From SB11 sp943370295 (GTDB taxonomy: Bacteria; Bacteroidota; Bacteroidia; UBA8524), in the NCBI GenBank assembly GCA_943370295.1, contig CALRQL020000018.1:1-64000 (forward strand): a stretch of 64,000 nt of DNA. The letters run 5' to 3'. Positions 1-8,812 of this stretch are shown piece by piece. The notes beneath the pieces are model-generated. The model did not search any database. It was not told where the DNA came from and was given only the letters and a program-made list of their open reading frames with translations. Within the stretch, counting starts at the first letter, position 1. Every line of letters begins with the position of its first letter. A program made the position numbers and the translations under genes.

Positions 1-3000
1 AACGGGACTATCCTCTCAGGACAGGGAACTAACACTGTAGATGTATTATGGGGAACAGCAGGAACAGGGACAATCACATTGACCCAAACCAGCCCCTTGG
101 GCTGTGACAGCACCGTCTCATCAACCATTACGATATTATACACCCCTGCCCCTGTAATAACAGGCACCGACACGGCTTGTCACAATAAGATATATACCTA
201 CACAACAGCCAACATCGGGGGGGACAGTTACACCTGGTCAGTAACAAACGGAACAATAATAGCGGGTCAGGGCACTAACAGCATCGATGTGATGTTAGAC
301 ACCGTTGGCAACAGTGTAGTAACGGTTACCCAGACAAGCCCCTTAGGATGTGACAGCACAGTAAGAGATACAATAACGGTTATCTATACCCCGACTCCGA
401 TTATCTTGGGCGACGACACGGCTTGTCACAACAACATTTACACCTATACAACAGCCAATATCGGAGGGGATACTTACACCTGGTCAGTAACGAACGGAAC
501 CATCATCTCAGGCCAGGGCACTAACAGTATTGATGTGATGTTAGACACCGTTGGCAGCAGCGTAATAACAGTTACCCAGACCTCACCCTTAGGTTGTGAC
601 AGCACAGTAAGAGATACAATAACCGTTATCTATACTCCGGTTCCGATTATCCTGGGAGACGATACGGCTTGTCATAACAACATTTACACCTATACGACAG
701 CAAACATCATCGGCGACACCTATAGCTGGAACACGGTTAACGGAACCATCATCTCAGGTCAGGGAACTAACACTGTAGATGTATTATGGGGTACAGCGGG
801 AACGGGAACAATCACATTGACCCAAACCAGTCCCTTGGGCTGCGACAGCACCGTAAATAGCACCATTACTATTTTATATACCCCTGCACCTGTCATCACA
901 GGCACCGACACGGCTTGTCACAATAAGATATATACCTATACAACCGCAAACATCGGCGGGGATACTTACAACTGGTCAGTAACGAACGGAACGATCATAG
1001 CGGGTCAGGGCACTAACAGCATCGATGTGATGTTAGACACCGTTGGCAACAGTGTAATAACGGTTACCCAGACGAGCCCCTTAGGCTGTGACAGCACAGT
1101 AAGAGATACAATAACGGTTATTTATACTCCTGCACCGATTCTTTCAGGTGCGGATACTATTTGCCGAAACAGTATTGTCACTTATTCAGTGCCTCTTGTG
1201 GCCGGTGATAGTTACGGATGGGTCGTTAATAATGGCGTCTTGTTGGCAGGCCAAGGAACAAATAGTATTGATGTATTATGGAATACAATTGGCTCCGGTA
1301 ATGTTCGTTTAACACAAACAAGTCTTTTGGGCTGCGACAGCACTGTTTCTGCTAACATAATAATACTATATACTCCAACCCCTGTAATAGCAGGTACTGA
1401 CAGTGTATGTCAGAATAAAATATACACCTATAGTACTGCGATGGTGGGTGGGGATACTTACACATGGAGTGTAACGAACGGAGTGATAATAGCGGGTCAG
1501 GGCACTAACAGCATCGATGTGATGCTTGATACTGTGGGAAGCAGTGTAGTTACAGTCACTCAAACCTCTCCTTTGGGCTGCGATAGTACAGTAAGTGATA
1601 CCATACGAGTTATCTATACACCTACACCAATAATTACTGGACCCGATACCAGCTGCCATAATAAAATATTAACCTATTCAACTCCGTTTGTACCCGGCGA
1701 TAATTACATCTGGTCAGTGACTAACGGAACCATTATATCAGGTCAAGGGACAAATACAGCAGATATATTGTGGGGTACAGCAGGAGTGGGAAGCATATCC
1801 GTAAGGCAAATCAGTCCATCACTTTGTGATAGTACAGTTTCAATTAATGTAGTTGTGGTATTATATACCCCGGCTCCTATAATTACGGGGGCTGATAGTA
1901 CGTGCGTTGATAAAGTGTATTCATATAGTGTACCGCAAATGGGAGCGGATACCTACCAATGGAGTATTAGTAATGGAACTATCTTATTAGGACAAAATAC
2001 CAACACGGTATTGGTGCAGTGGGATACAGTTGGAAGCGGTGTGATAACCATCAGGCAAACTTCAATAGCAGGATGTGATAGTGTGATGAGTGATACTGTT
2101 ACAATTTTAAGAACCCCTGAGCCTGTAGTGATTGGCAGCGATACCGCATGTCATAATAAAATGTATACATACAGTATAACACCTGTGGCAGGGAATATTT
2201 ATAACTGGAATGTAACCAACGGTACAATTTTAAACGGTCAAAACACAACTTCAATTATAGTTAGATGGGGGGCTGCCGGTTTCGGTACAATCACTGTAAC
2301 ACAAACAACACCGCAGGGCTGCGATAGCACAGTTACTGATACAATCACAATTTTATATTCACCGGCTCCGGTTATTTCAGGAAACGACAGTGTATGCCAT
2401 AACAAAATATACAATTACGCTGTAGCAAATATTGCAGGCGATACATTTAGCTGGACCGTAATAAACGGCACCATTATTAGCGGGCAGGGAACCAATAATA
2501 TAAGTATATTGTGGGGTGCGGCCGGTGTGGGCAACGTGTCCGTTACGCAAACATCGTCATTGGGTTGCGATAGTACTGTTGCAATGCCTGTGCGTATTCT
2601 ATATAGTCCGGCACCTATTATTGTTGGGTTAGATACCGTATGTCATAATAAAATATATACATATTCAACAGTAAATATTCCTTTTGACAGTTATAGTTGG
2701 AGTGTAGTGAATGGTACCATAGTATCGGGGCAAGGAACTAATTCAATAAGTGTTATGTGGGGAGCTCCGGGCTTAGGTAGACTATCCTTATTACAAATGA
2801 GTGCTTTGGGTTGCGACTCGTTGGTACACGATTCGGTTACAATTTTATATTCTCCTGCACCAGTAATTAGCGGAAATACGGTGGTTTGTTTTAATCAAAC
2901 ACATACTTACCATGTTGATTCGGTGGGCATGGATACTTACCAATGGCAAGTAAGCGGCGGCACGATATTATCAGGACAAGGAACCGATACAATAGTTGTA

Positions 3001-4640
3001 CAATGGCTTACTGCCGGAGCAGGATATGTGCGTATTACTCAAACTTCGTCGCAAGGGTGCGATAGTACAGTGTTGCTTCCTGTAACTATTAGGTACAGAC
3101 CTACGCCACAAGTTAATGGTAACACATTGGTTTGTTCAAACAAAATTGTTAGTTACAGCACCCCGGCCGTAAGCGGGGATAGTTATGTATGGATGGCGGT
3201 TAATGGAACTATTATTGCCGGTCAGGGTTCCAATAGTGTAGATGTAATGTGGAATTTAACCGACACCGGATACATCTACGTTAATCAGATAAGTCCGTTG
3301 GGCTGCGATAGTATGGCTCGTGATACGATATTTATTCGTCCTTCACCGGCACCGGTTATCAATGGTAACGATACCGTTTGTCATAACAAACTTGCTATAT
3401 ATACAGTTGATAGCTTGCCAGCTCATACCTATTTGTGGACGGTAACCAATGGTGCTATTTTAAGCGGACAAACAACAAAACAAATAGCTGTGCTTTGGGG
3501 TGCGGCCGGTATGGGAATAGTGCGGGTTGAACAGTACTCTGATTTAGGATGTGATAGCGTGATGACTATGAATGTATTAATTCATCCGTCTCCATCACCG
3601 GTTATCAATAGCCCTGATACAGTTTGTCATAATAAAATATACCAACACTCAGTTACATCAGTAGCCGGCAATACCTATCGTTGGAAGGTCACCAATGGAA
3701 CTATAGTTTCCGATTCGTTGCAAAACATCGTAAGTATTATGTGGGGAGCTTCGGGTAAAGGTTTTGTACAATTACTTCAAACCAATCCATTAGGATGTGA
3801 TAGTCTGATTACGGATAGTGTAGTGATTGTTGGTTCTCCGAACCCACAAATAAACGGCCCTGATTCAGTGTGCCATAATAAAATAACAACTTATGTTGTT
3901 ACACCTGCTTTAGTCGGCAATACTTATCAATGGGCGGTTACAAACGGAACAATTCTTACCGGACAAGGAACTGCTACAATTAGCGTACGTTGGGGAACTG
4001 CGGGCTCACCTGCATCTGTAAGTTTAAGGCAAACCAATCAATTTGGGTGTGATAGTTCAAAAGTGTTGAACATCCATATCGATCCAACTCCTCGTCCGAT
4101 AATACAGGGCAACACCAATATATGCTCTGAAAATTTTGAATACTACTCTATTACTCCTCAAAACGGTCATACTTACTCTTGGGCGGTGACAGGCGGTACA
4201 CTAATGTCTCCTCCCGATTCAGCAGGTGCAAGGGTTAATTGGGGTGCGCCGGGTGCCGGAACGGTACGAGTAGTACAAACCAACCAATACGGTTGCGACA
4301 GCTCATTTACACTTCCTGTGATAATACGGCAAGGACCTATCAGAACGATTAACGGGCCTGATACTGCTTGTGTTGAAAATGCCTACAATTATTTGGTAAC
4401 AAATGCGCAAGCCGGCGATATTTATTCATGGTCAGTAATTGGGGGCAGCATACAAGGGGCTGCTAATGTTGCACAGTTGAACGTATTGTGGAATACTGTT
4501 GGATGGGGAAGGGTTACATTAAATATTACCAATGCGTTTGGTTGCGACTCTGTATTTACTATGGACGTAAACGTATTTGATTTAACCAGACCGGATATAC
4601 AAGGAAACGCTATCGCTTGCAGTAACACCAAGAACAACTT
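1..4640 (+). repeat. In-frame tandem repeats, 246-bp period
   Basis: The motif CACGGCTTGTCA or close variants begins at 171, 417, 663 and 909, exactly 246 bp (82 codons) apart. Copies within about 1-1130 are nearly identical at the DNA level; copies beyond about 1140 are recognisable mainly as protein. This indicates recent amplification at the upstream side. Long identical repeats make the copy number prone to change and to assembly collapse. Confidence 0.92.
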
Positions 4641-5619
4641 GTTTAAAGATTATAAATACAACTCAATACAATCGGGTAGGTTTATTTACTCTTGGAGTTT
4701 ATCCGGAGGTGGTATAATAACTACTTCACCTACTGCTGATTCGATACTTGTTGATTGGTTAACTGTGGGCACTCATACTGTTAGCCTTACCATTACTGAT
4801 AGAATTAGCGGGTGCGTATCCACTAACACGTTCCCTGTTTTAGTTGATAGTTTGCACGTTCCTTCTATCAATACCTCAGGTGTTAGTGGTTGTTCTCCTT
4901 TTGACGTCACGTTTACCGAAACACAAAACAATAATAATTTAGCTTACCAATGGCAAATTGATGGTTTGGGCTACTCTACTGCACTGCAACCTGAATATAC
5001 CTACCACTTACCCGGAACCTACAATGCAAGGGTAATAGTTACTAATGCGGTGGGTTGTGTGGATACTGCATACACACAGGTAATTGTCAGGCCAAGCCCC
5101 AATGCTGATTTTATTGCCAGCAAAAACGGCATTTATACCTATGAGCAAGACACTGCTTATTTTACAAATACTTCAACAGGAGCAGTATCTTACGTGTGGT
5201 CGTTTGATGACACTACAGTAACAGATACAAACCTAAACACTAAACGCAGGTATAGTTGGCCCGGCGAATATTTGGTGAGATTGCGTGTTGAAAATGAATA
5301 TGGTTGTCCTGATTCGGTTGAGAAAAAAGTGCAGGTGATAGTAAAACCCATTCTGTATGTACCCAACGCTATAACCCCTAATGGTGACAATAATAACGAC
5401 TACTTTGAGGTAAGCACTTATTTTGTTACCGAAATGAAAGTGATAATATTTAACCGGTGGGGTGAGATAATCTTTAGGTCCGATGATGTGTATTTCAAAT
5501 GGGACGGCACTTACGAAGGATATCCCGTACAACAGGATGTATATGCGTATTACATTGTTGCAAGGGGCTTCAATCAAGAGTTGCTGGTTCGTTCAGGAAA
5601 TATTACGGTGCTAAGGTAA
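1..5619 (+). CDS. Giant repeat surface protein with T9SS sorting domain (5' partial)
   Basis: The reading frame is open from base 1, so the N-terminus lies outside the window; 1872 residues are visible. It has about 19 copies of an 82-residue PKD-like module, each with conserved C, W and NGTI..GQGTN segments and ending in (G/L)CDS. Two more typical PKD domains follow (FTETQ..., ADFIAS...; about the last 300 to 100 residues). The final 90 residues (VPNAITPNGDNNNDYF, then NRWGE and WDGTY) match the gliding-motility-associated C-terminal domain (TIGR04131/CHU_C). By family knowledge it is exported by T9SS and anchored or released at the cell surface; an adhesin or gliding role is inference. The first visible modules are nearly identical in DNA and the last are diverged. 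It ends just upstream of a convergent LysR gene. Confidence 0.93.
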   Translation, partial: NGTILSGQGTNTVDVLWGTAGTGTITLTQTSPLGCDSTVSSTITILYTPAPVITGTDTACHNKIYTYTTANIGGDSYTWSVTNGTIIAGQGTNSIDVMLDTVGNSVVTVTQTSPLGCDSTVRDTITVIYTPTPIILGDDTACHNNIYTYTTANIGGDTYTWSVTNGTIISGQGTNSIDVMLDTVGSSVITVTQTSPLGCDSTVRDTITVIYTPVPIILGDDTACHNNIYTYTTANIIGDTYSWNTVNGTIISGQGTNTVDVLWGTAGTGTITLTQTSPLGCDSTVNSTITILYTPAPVITGTDTACHNKIYTYTTANIGGDTYNWSVTNGTIIAGQGTNSIDVMLDTVGNSVITVTQTSPLGCDSTVRDTITVIYTPAPILSGADTICRNSIVTYSVPLVAGDSYGWVVNNGVLLAGQGTNSIDVLWNTIGSGNVRLTQTSLLGCDSTVSANIIILYTPTPVIAGTDSVCQNKIYTYSTAMVGGDTYTWSVTNGVIIAGQGTNSIDVMLDTVGSSVVTVTQTSPLGCDSTVSDTIRVIYTPTPIITGPDTSCHNKILTYSTPFVPGDNYIWSVTNGTIISGQGTNTADILWGTAGVGSISVRQISPSLCDSTVSINVVVVLYTPAPIITGADSTCVDKVYSYSVPQMGADTYQWSISNGTILLGQNTNTVLVQWDTVGSGVITIRQTSIAGCDSVMSDTVTILRTPEPVVIGSDTACHNKMYTYSITPVAGNIYNWNVTNGTILNGQNTTSIIVRWGAAGFGTITVTQTTPQGCDSTVTDTITILYSPAPVISGNDSVCHNKIYNYAVANIAGDTFSWTVINGTIISGQGTNNISILWGAAGVGNVSVTQTSSLGCDSTVAMPVRILYSPAPIIVGLDTVCHNKIYTYSTVNIPFDSYSWSVVNGTIVSGQGTNSISVMWGAPGLGRLSLLQMSALGCDSLVHDSVTILYSPAPVISGNTVVCFNQTHTYHVDSVGMDTYQWQVSGGTILSGQGTDTIVVQWLTAGAGYVRITQTSSQGCDSTVLLPVTIRYRPTPQVNGNTLVCSNKIVSYSTPAVSGDSYVWMAVNGTIIAGQGSNSVDVMWNLTDTGYIYVNQISPLGCDSMARDTIFIRPSPAPVINGNDTVCHNKLAIYTVDSLPAHTYLWTVTNGAILSGQTTKQIAVLWGAAGMGIVRVEQYSDLGCDSVMTMNVLIHPSPSPVINSPDTVCHNKIYQHSVTSVAGNTYRWKVTNGTIVSDSLQNIVSIMWGASGKGFVQLLQTNPLGCDSLITDSVVIVGSPNPQINGPDSVCHNKITTYVVTPALVGNTYQWAVTNGTILTGQGTATISVRWGTAGSPASVSLRQTNQFGCDSSKVLNIHIDPTPRPIIQGNTNICSENFEYYSITPQNGHTYSWAVTGGTLMSPPDSAGARVNWGAPGAGTVRVVQTNQYGCDSSFTLPVIIRQGPIRTINGPDTACVENAYNYLVTNAQAGDIYSWSVIGGSIQGAANVAQLNVLWNTVGWGRVTLNITNAFGCDSVFTMDVNVFDLTRPDIQGNAIACSNTKNNLFKDYKYNSIQSGRFIYSWSLSGGGIITTSPTADSILVDWLTVGTHTVSLTITDRISGCVSTNTFPVLVDSLHVPSINTSGVSGCSPFDVTFTETQNNNNLAYQWQIDGLGYSTALQPEYTYHLPGTYNARVIVTNAVGCVDTAYTQVIVRPSPNADFIASKNGIYTYEQDTAYFTNTSTGAVSYVWSFDDTTVTDTNLNTKRRYSWPGEYLVRLRVENEYGCPDSVEKKVQVIVKPILYVPNAITPNGDNNNDYFEVSTYFVTEMKVIIFNRWGEIIFRSDDVYFKWDGTYEGYPVQQDVYAYYIVARGFNQELLVRSGNITVLR

Positions 5620-5718
5620 CCGCTTAAATCCTCTTTTTTTAAAACGCTAAATTTGCCAATTTGCCAATGTTGCATTAAAAAACACAAGCAATCCTGGAGC
5701 TTTTAATGGCTGGTAAGG

Positions 5719-6639
5719 CTAAACGTTTTTATACCAACTAAAGTGGTTTGTAATAATCTCTTCTTTATTTTCCCGAAGAAATGTTATGTAGGCATTAGCC
5801 GCCGGAGAGAATTTTTTATCCTTTAGCCAAATAAGGTTCCAGTGGGTTGTTATAGGTAGCCCCTTCACATTTATAATAGCCAGTTCACCGTTTTTCAACT
5901 CATTTTTAATCCCGATTAAAGGCATGATAGAATATCCCAAGCCTGCAATAACGGCTTGTTTCACTGCCTCGTTCGATGTTAGCTCAAGCTTTTTCTGTAC
6001 CAAAACATTATGGTCGGCCAAAAAACGCTCCATCATTTGTCTTGTCGCTGAACCTTCTTCCCTGTAAATAAGCGGTAACTTCTCTAAACTTTTCAATGTT
6101 ACTTTAGCGGGACTCTCCGGATTGCTTTTTCCTACCAGGTAGAGGTTGTTATCCATCAGCTGTATGCTGTTAATAGCAATATTTTGCGGAAGTACTGATA
6201 CCAAAGCAAAGTCAACATCATTACGTTCCAAATGGTTTATTACCGTTGCTTTGTTGGTTACATCCATTGTTAAATCAACTCCTATGTTCTTGTGCAAAAA
6301 ATCAGTTAAAAAATAGGGCATTACATATTTTCCGGTAGAAACTACAGATATTCTCAACTTGCCAACCACTTGTCCTTTGTGTTCTAACACTTTATAATTA
6401 ATCTGCTCAACTTGGCTTAAAATCATTTGCGACGCTTCGGCTATTTCCATTCCAAACTCGGTTATGTATAGCTTTCGTCCTATTACTTCTGTAAGCGGTA
6501 CTTCAAACTGGTCTTGCAAATTTCTTAACTGAATAGACACTGCTGGCTGGGTTAAATGCAGTGCTTCAGATGCCTTTGTAATGCTTCCTAATTCAGCAAT
6601 TTTTAAAAATACACGTAGCTGGTTTAAAGTAAAGTTCAT
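5719..6639 (-). CDS. LysR-family transcriptional regulator
   Basis: 306 residues, the normal LysR length. The N-terminal winged helix-turn-helix is clear (residues 1-60: LNQLRVFLKIAELGSITKAS, ALHLTQPAVS). The rest is a periplasmic-binding-protein-like effector domain (about 90-295, starting KLRISVVSTGKYVMPYF). Divergently placed from a small ORF and an SbtA-type bicarbonate transporter, with 91 bp between. By analogy with CbbR/CmpR regulators next to inorganic-carbon uptake genes, it probably controls those genes; that is inference from context. The ATG at 6639 gives the expected start. Its stop lies about 100 bp from the convergent giant repeat gene. Confidence 0.92.
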   Translation of the reverse strand: MNFTLNQLRVFLKIAELGSITKASEALHLTQPAVSIQLRNLQDQFEVPLTEVIGRKLYITEFGMEIAEASQMILSQVEQINYKVLEHKGQVVGKLRISVVSTGKYVMPYFLTDFLHKNIGVDLTMDVTNKATVINHLERNDVDFALVSVLPQNIAINSIQLMDNNLYLVGKSNPESPAKVTLKSLEKLPLIYREEGSATRQMMERFLADHNVLVQKKLELTSNEAVKQAVIAGLGYSIMPLIGIKNELKNGELAIINVKGLPITTHWNLIWLKDKKFSPAANAYITFLRENKEEIITNHFSWYKNV

Positions 6640-6660
6640 AAAATATTTTTATGATTAACA

Positions 6661-6671
6661 TATAAATTATA
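6661..6671. promoter_or_regulatory. Candidate LysR operator in divergent spacer
   Basis: The spacer between the divergent LysR gene and the 109-residue ORF has a small AT dyad, TATAAATTATA. LysR proteins commonly bind T-N11-A dyads in such positions. The spacer is AT-rich, so chance is quite possible. Confidence 0.25.
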
Positions 6672-6730
6672 AATGTAAATATATTAAAACAAACAATCAC
6701 TTTTGCAAATCAAATAAATTAAATAGTAAA

Positions 6731-7060
6731 ATGGACCTTGAGAAAGTTGATAATCAAAATAAAATCAGTGAGTTAAGTGTTGATACTGAAGAGAGTGTTG
6801 AGTTTATTAATATTCAACTTACATCTTCTGAAGCCACAGATATGCTTTGGGATATGTTTGACAATGCAATTAATTTTTGCAATGTACAAAGGCTTAGGCA
6901 ATGGGTTGGGAACCATAATGCCGATACTAGTTATTATACCGATAAAATGGCTGATTTATCATCAAAGAAAACAATGATAAAAGAATATCTTAAGCAAGTA
7001 GAATTGCAAGGGCAAAGCGTGAAGCTAAAGATTGAGTTGAATATAGAAATAGCAGGGTAA
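6731..7060 (+). CDS. Small protein of unknown function upstream of sbtA
   Basis: 109 residues, acidic N-terminus, no signal peptide and no membrane segment. I do not recognise a family. The C-terminal part (SSKKTMIKEYLKQVELQGQSV) suggests a helix and a final strand. It lies between the LysR gene and the bicarbonate transporter, 22 bp before the transporter ATG, so the two are probably co-transcribed. Cyanobacterial SbtA is often paired with a PII-like protein, SbtB, of similar length, but I see no PII signature here. ATG start at 6731, preceded by an AT-rich leader. A role in controlling the transporter is only a guess from position. Confidence 0.75.
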   Translation: MDLEKVDNQNKISELSVDTEESVEFINIQLTSSEATDMLWDMFDNAINFCNVQRLRQWVGNHNADTSYYTDKMADLSSKKTMIKEYLKQVELQGQSVKLKIELNIEIAG

Positions 7061-7082
7061 GTATTTGATAAGCCATAAAATA

Positions 7083-8042
7083 ATGGAATTTAGTTTATTA
7101 ATAGATAATTTAACCAATCCGGCGCTTCTTTTTTTCTTCTTAGGCATCATTGCCGTTCAGCTAAAAAGCGATTTAGAAATCCCCCCCAATTCCTCCAAAT
7201 TCATTTCGTTATACCTGCTGTTTTCCATCGGGTTCAAAGGTGGTCAAGAGTTAGCGCACAGCGGAATAAATTTCGAGATTTTTCAATCACTTATCTTCGG
7301 TATTTTAATGGCATTAGTAGTGCCCATGTACACTTTTTTCATCCTTAAAAAACGATTGGGAGTTGAAAACTCAGGTGCAATAGCGGCTTCCTACGGGTCT
7401 GTTAGTGCTGTAACATTTGTTACCGCCGTATCTTTTTTAGAGCAACATAAAATTAATTTCGGAGGCCACATGGTAGCTGTTATGGCGCTTATGGAAGCAC
7501 CTTCAATAATTATTGGGGTTTTACTTATAGATATCTTTAAGAAAAAAGATGGCGAAGCGGTTTCATTTAAAAAAGTAATTCATCATGCCATCACAAACGG
7601 AAGTGTTTTATTGATAATTGGCAGTTTGGTGATAGGTTTTCTTGCCAGCGAGCAACAAGCACAAGGCATAAAACCATTTACCACAGACATCTTTAAGGGG
7701 TTCTTGGCAGTGTTTTTGTTGGATATGGGCATTGTGAGCGGAAAAAAATTATCCAACCTTAGTCAGCATGGGTGGTTTCCCTTTGCTTTTGCAACCCTGA
7801 TACCATTGGTAAACGGGAGTATTGCAGCAGCGTTAAGCGGTTTTCTTACCAATGAACCGGGAAATAGATTTTTGTTTGCAATATTGGCGGCAAGTGCTTC
7901 ATACATTGCCGTGCCTGCTGCAATGAAACTAACAGCTCCAAGAGCAAACCCGGGACTATATATCCCAATGGCGTTGGCTATCACTTTTCCCCTGAACATT
8001 ACACTGGGAATGCCCCTTTATTTGGCTATGACTACTTCGTAA
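7083..8042 (+). CDS. sbtA: SbtA-type sodium-dependent bicarbonate transporter
   Basis: 319 residues from the ATG at 7083; a TTG at 7065 would add six residues, but the ATG form (MEFSLLIDNLTNPALLFFF) resembles the family start. About ten hydrophobic segments; SBT/DUF897 features include LLFSIGFKGGQEL, AASYGSVSAVTFVTA, VAVMALMEAPSI and AVFLLDMGIVSGK. Family members import HCO3- with Na+ across the inner membrane. In a probable heterotroph this could supply carboxylases (a PccB-like subunit lies at 51.8 kb), but that is inference. Probably in one operon with the preceding 109-residue ORF and regulated by the divergent LysR protein. Confidence 0.88.
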   Translation: MEFSLLIDNLTNPALLFFFLGIIAVQLKSDLEIPPNSSKFISLYLLFSIGFKGGQELAHSGINFEIFQSLIFGILMALVVPMYTFFILKKRLGVENSGAIAASYGSVSAVTFVTAVSFLEQHKINFGGHMVAVMALMEAPSIIIGVLLIDIFKKKDGEAVSFKKVIHHAITNGSVLLIIGSLVIGFLASEQQAQGIKPFTTDIFKGFLAVFLLDMGIVSGKKLSNLSQHGWFPFAFATLIPLVNGSIAAALSGFLTNEPGNRFLFAILAASASYIAVPAAMKLTAPRANPGLYIPMALAITFPLNITLGMPLYLAMTTS

Positions 8043-8131
8043 AAACAATTCAATGGTAACGTTGTTTAATAATAGTATGCTCATTGTTAATAGTAAAACT
8101 ATCGGTGATACAAATATTAAACTCATTACAA

Positions 8132-8812
8132 ATGGATGAACTATTAAGTAACATAAAAATTAATGTTGACGATTGTCTTTTTCTTAGAGACCCCGACTCA
8201 TCTGCTTTGGGTAAAAAGATTATTGAATACAGCATAAGCATGATTGATGAGATTGGTTTTGAAGAGTTTACGTTTAAGAAATTAGGAAATGCAATAGGCT
8301 CGCCAGAAAGCACCATTTACAGGTATTTTGAAAACAAACAAACCCTGCTTGCATACCTTACATATTGGTATTGGGCTTGGTTAGAGTATCGCTTGGTTTT
8401 TTTTACCAACAATGTGAGTTCACCATCTGAGCGCTTAAAAAAAGCAATTGATGTGATTACGGAAACGATTGATGAAAAAACAACACTGTCTCACATTAAC
8501 GAGGTGAAACTGAATAGAATAGTGGTTAATGAATCGTTTAAAGTATATTTTACCAAAGAGGTAATAAGTACCGATAAAAAAGGATTTTACCACATATATA
8601 AACGGATAATTGAGCGGGTGAGTGAAATGATTTTAGGTGTTTCGCCTGCATTTGAGTATCCGCATGCATTGGCAACAATGCTTATTGAGGGCTCGCATCA
8701 GCAAAAACTATTTTCTAAACACTTGCCTTTATTAACTGAGATAGGGGAGGAAGATGCCCAACAATCAATATTTTTTAGCAGAATGGTTTTTAACATGTTG
8801 AAATATGAATAG
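8132..8812 (+). CDS. TetR/AcrR-family regulator of the exporter operon
   Basis: 226 residues from the ATG at 8132; an in-frame TTG at 8084 would add 16 residues. The N-terminal HTH is visible around residues 25-70 (IIEYSISMIDEIGFEEFTFKKL, then IGSPESTIYRYFENKQ), followed by a helical ligand domain. Its 3' end overlaps the next gene (ABC exporter) by 8 bp, so it is the first gene of the TetR-ABC-HlyD-TolC operon. TetR proteins in this position usually repress their own operon and respond to an exported compound. No clear palindromic operator was seen in the 89 bp upstream. Confidence 0.87.
   Translation: MDELLSNIKINVDDCLFLRDPDSSALGKKIIEYSISMIDEIGFEEFTFKKLGNAIGSPESTIYRYFENKQTLLAYLTYWYWAWLEYRLVFFTNNVSSPSERLKKAIDVITETIDEKTTLSHINEVKLNRIVVNESFKVYFTKEVISTDKKGFYHIYKRIIERVSEMILGVSPAFEYPHALATMLIEGSHQQKLFSKHLPLLTEIGEEDAQQSIFFSRMVFNMLKYE

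Noticed and set aside
1..4640. Regular repeats as a CRISPR array or satellite
   Set aside because: The 246-bp unit is a whole number of codons, stays in frame, and encodes a protein module; there are no unique spacers between short repeats.
6731..7060. Small ORF as SbtB (PII-like)
   Set aside because: Length fits, but no PII-type T-loop or fold pattern is visible.
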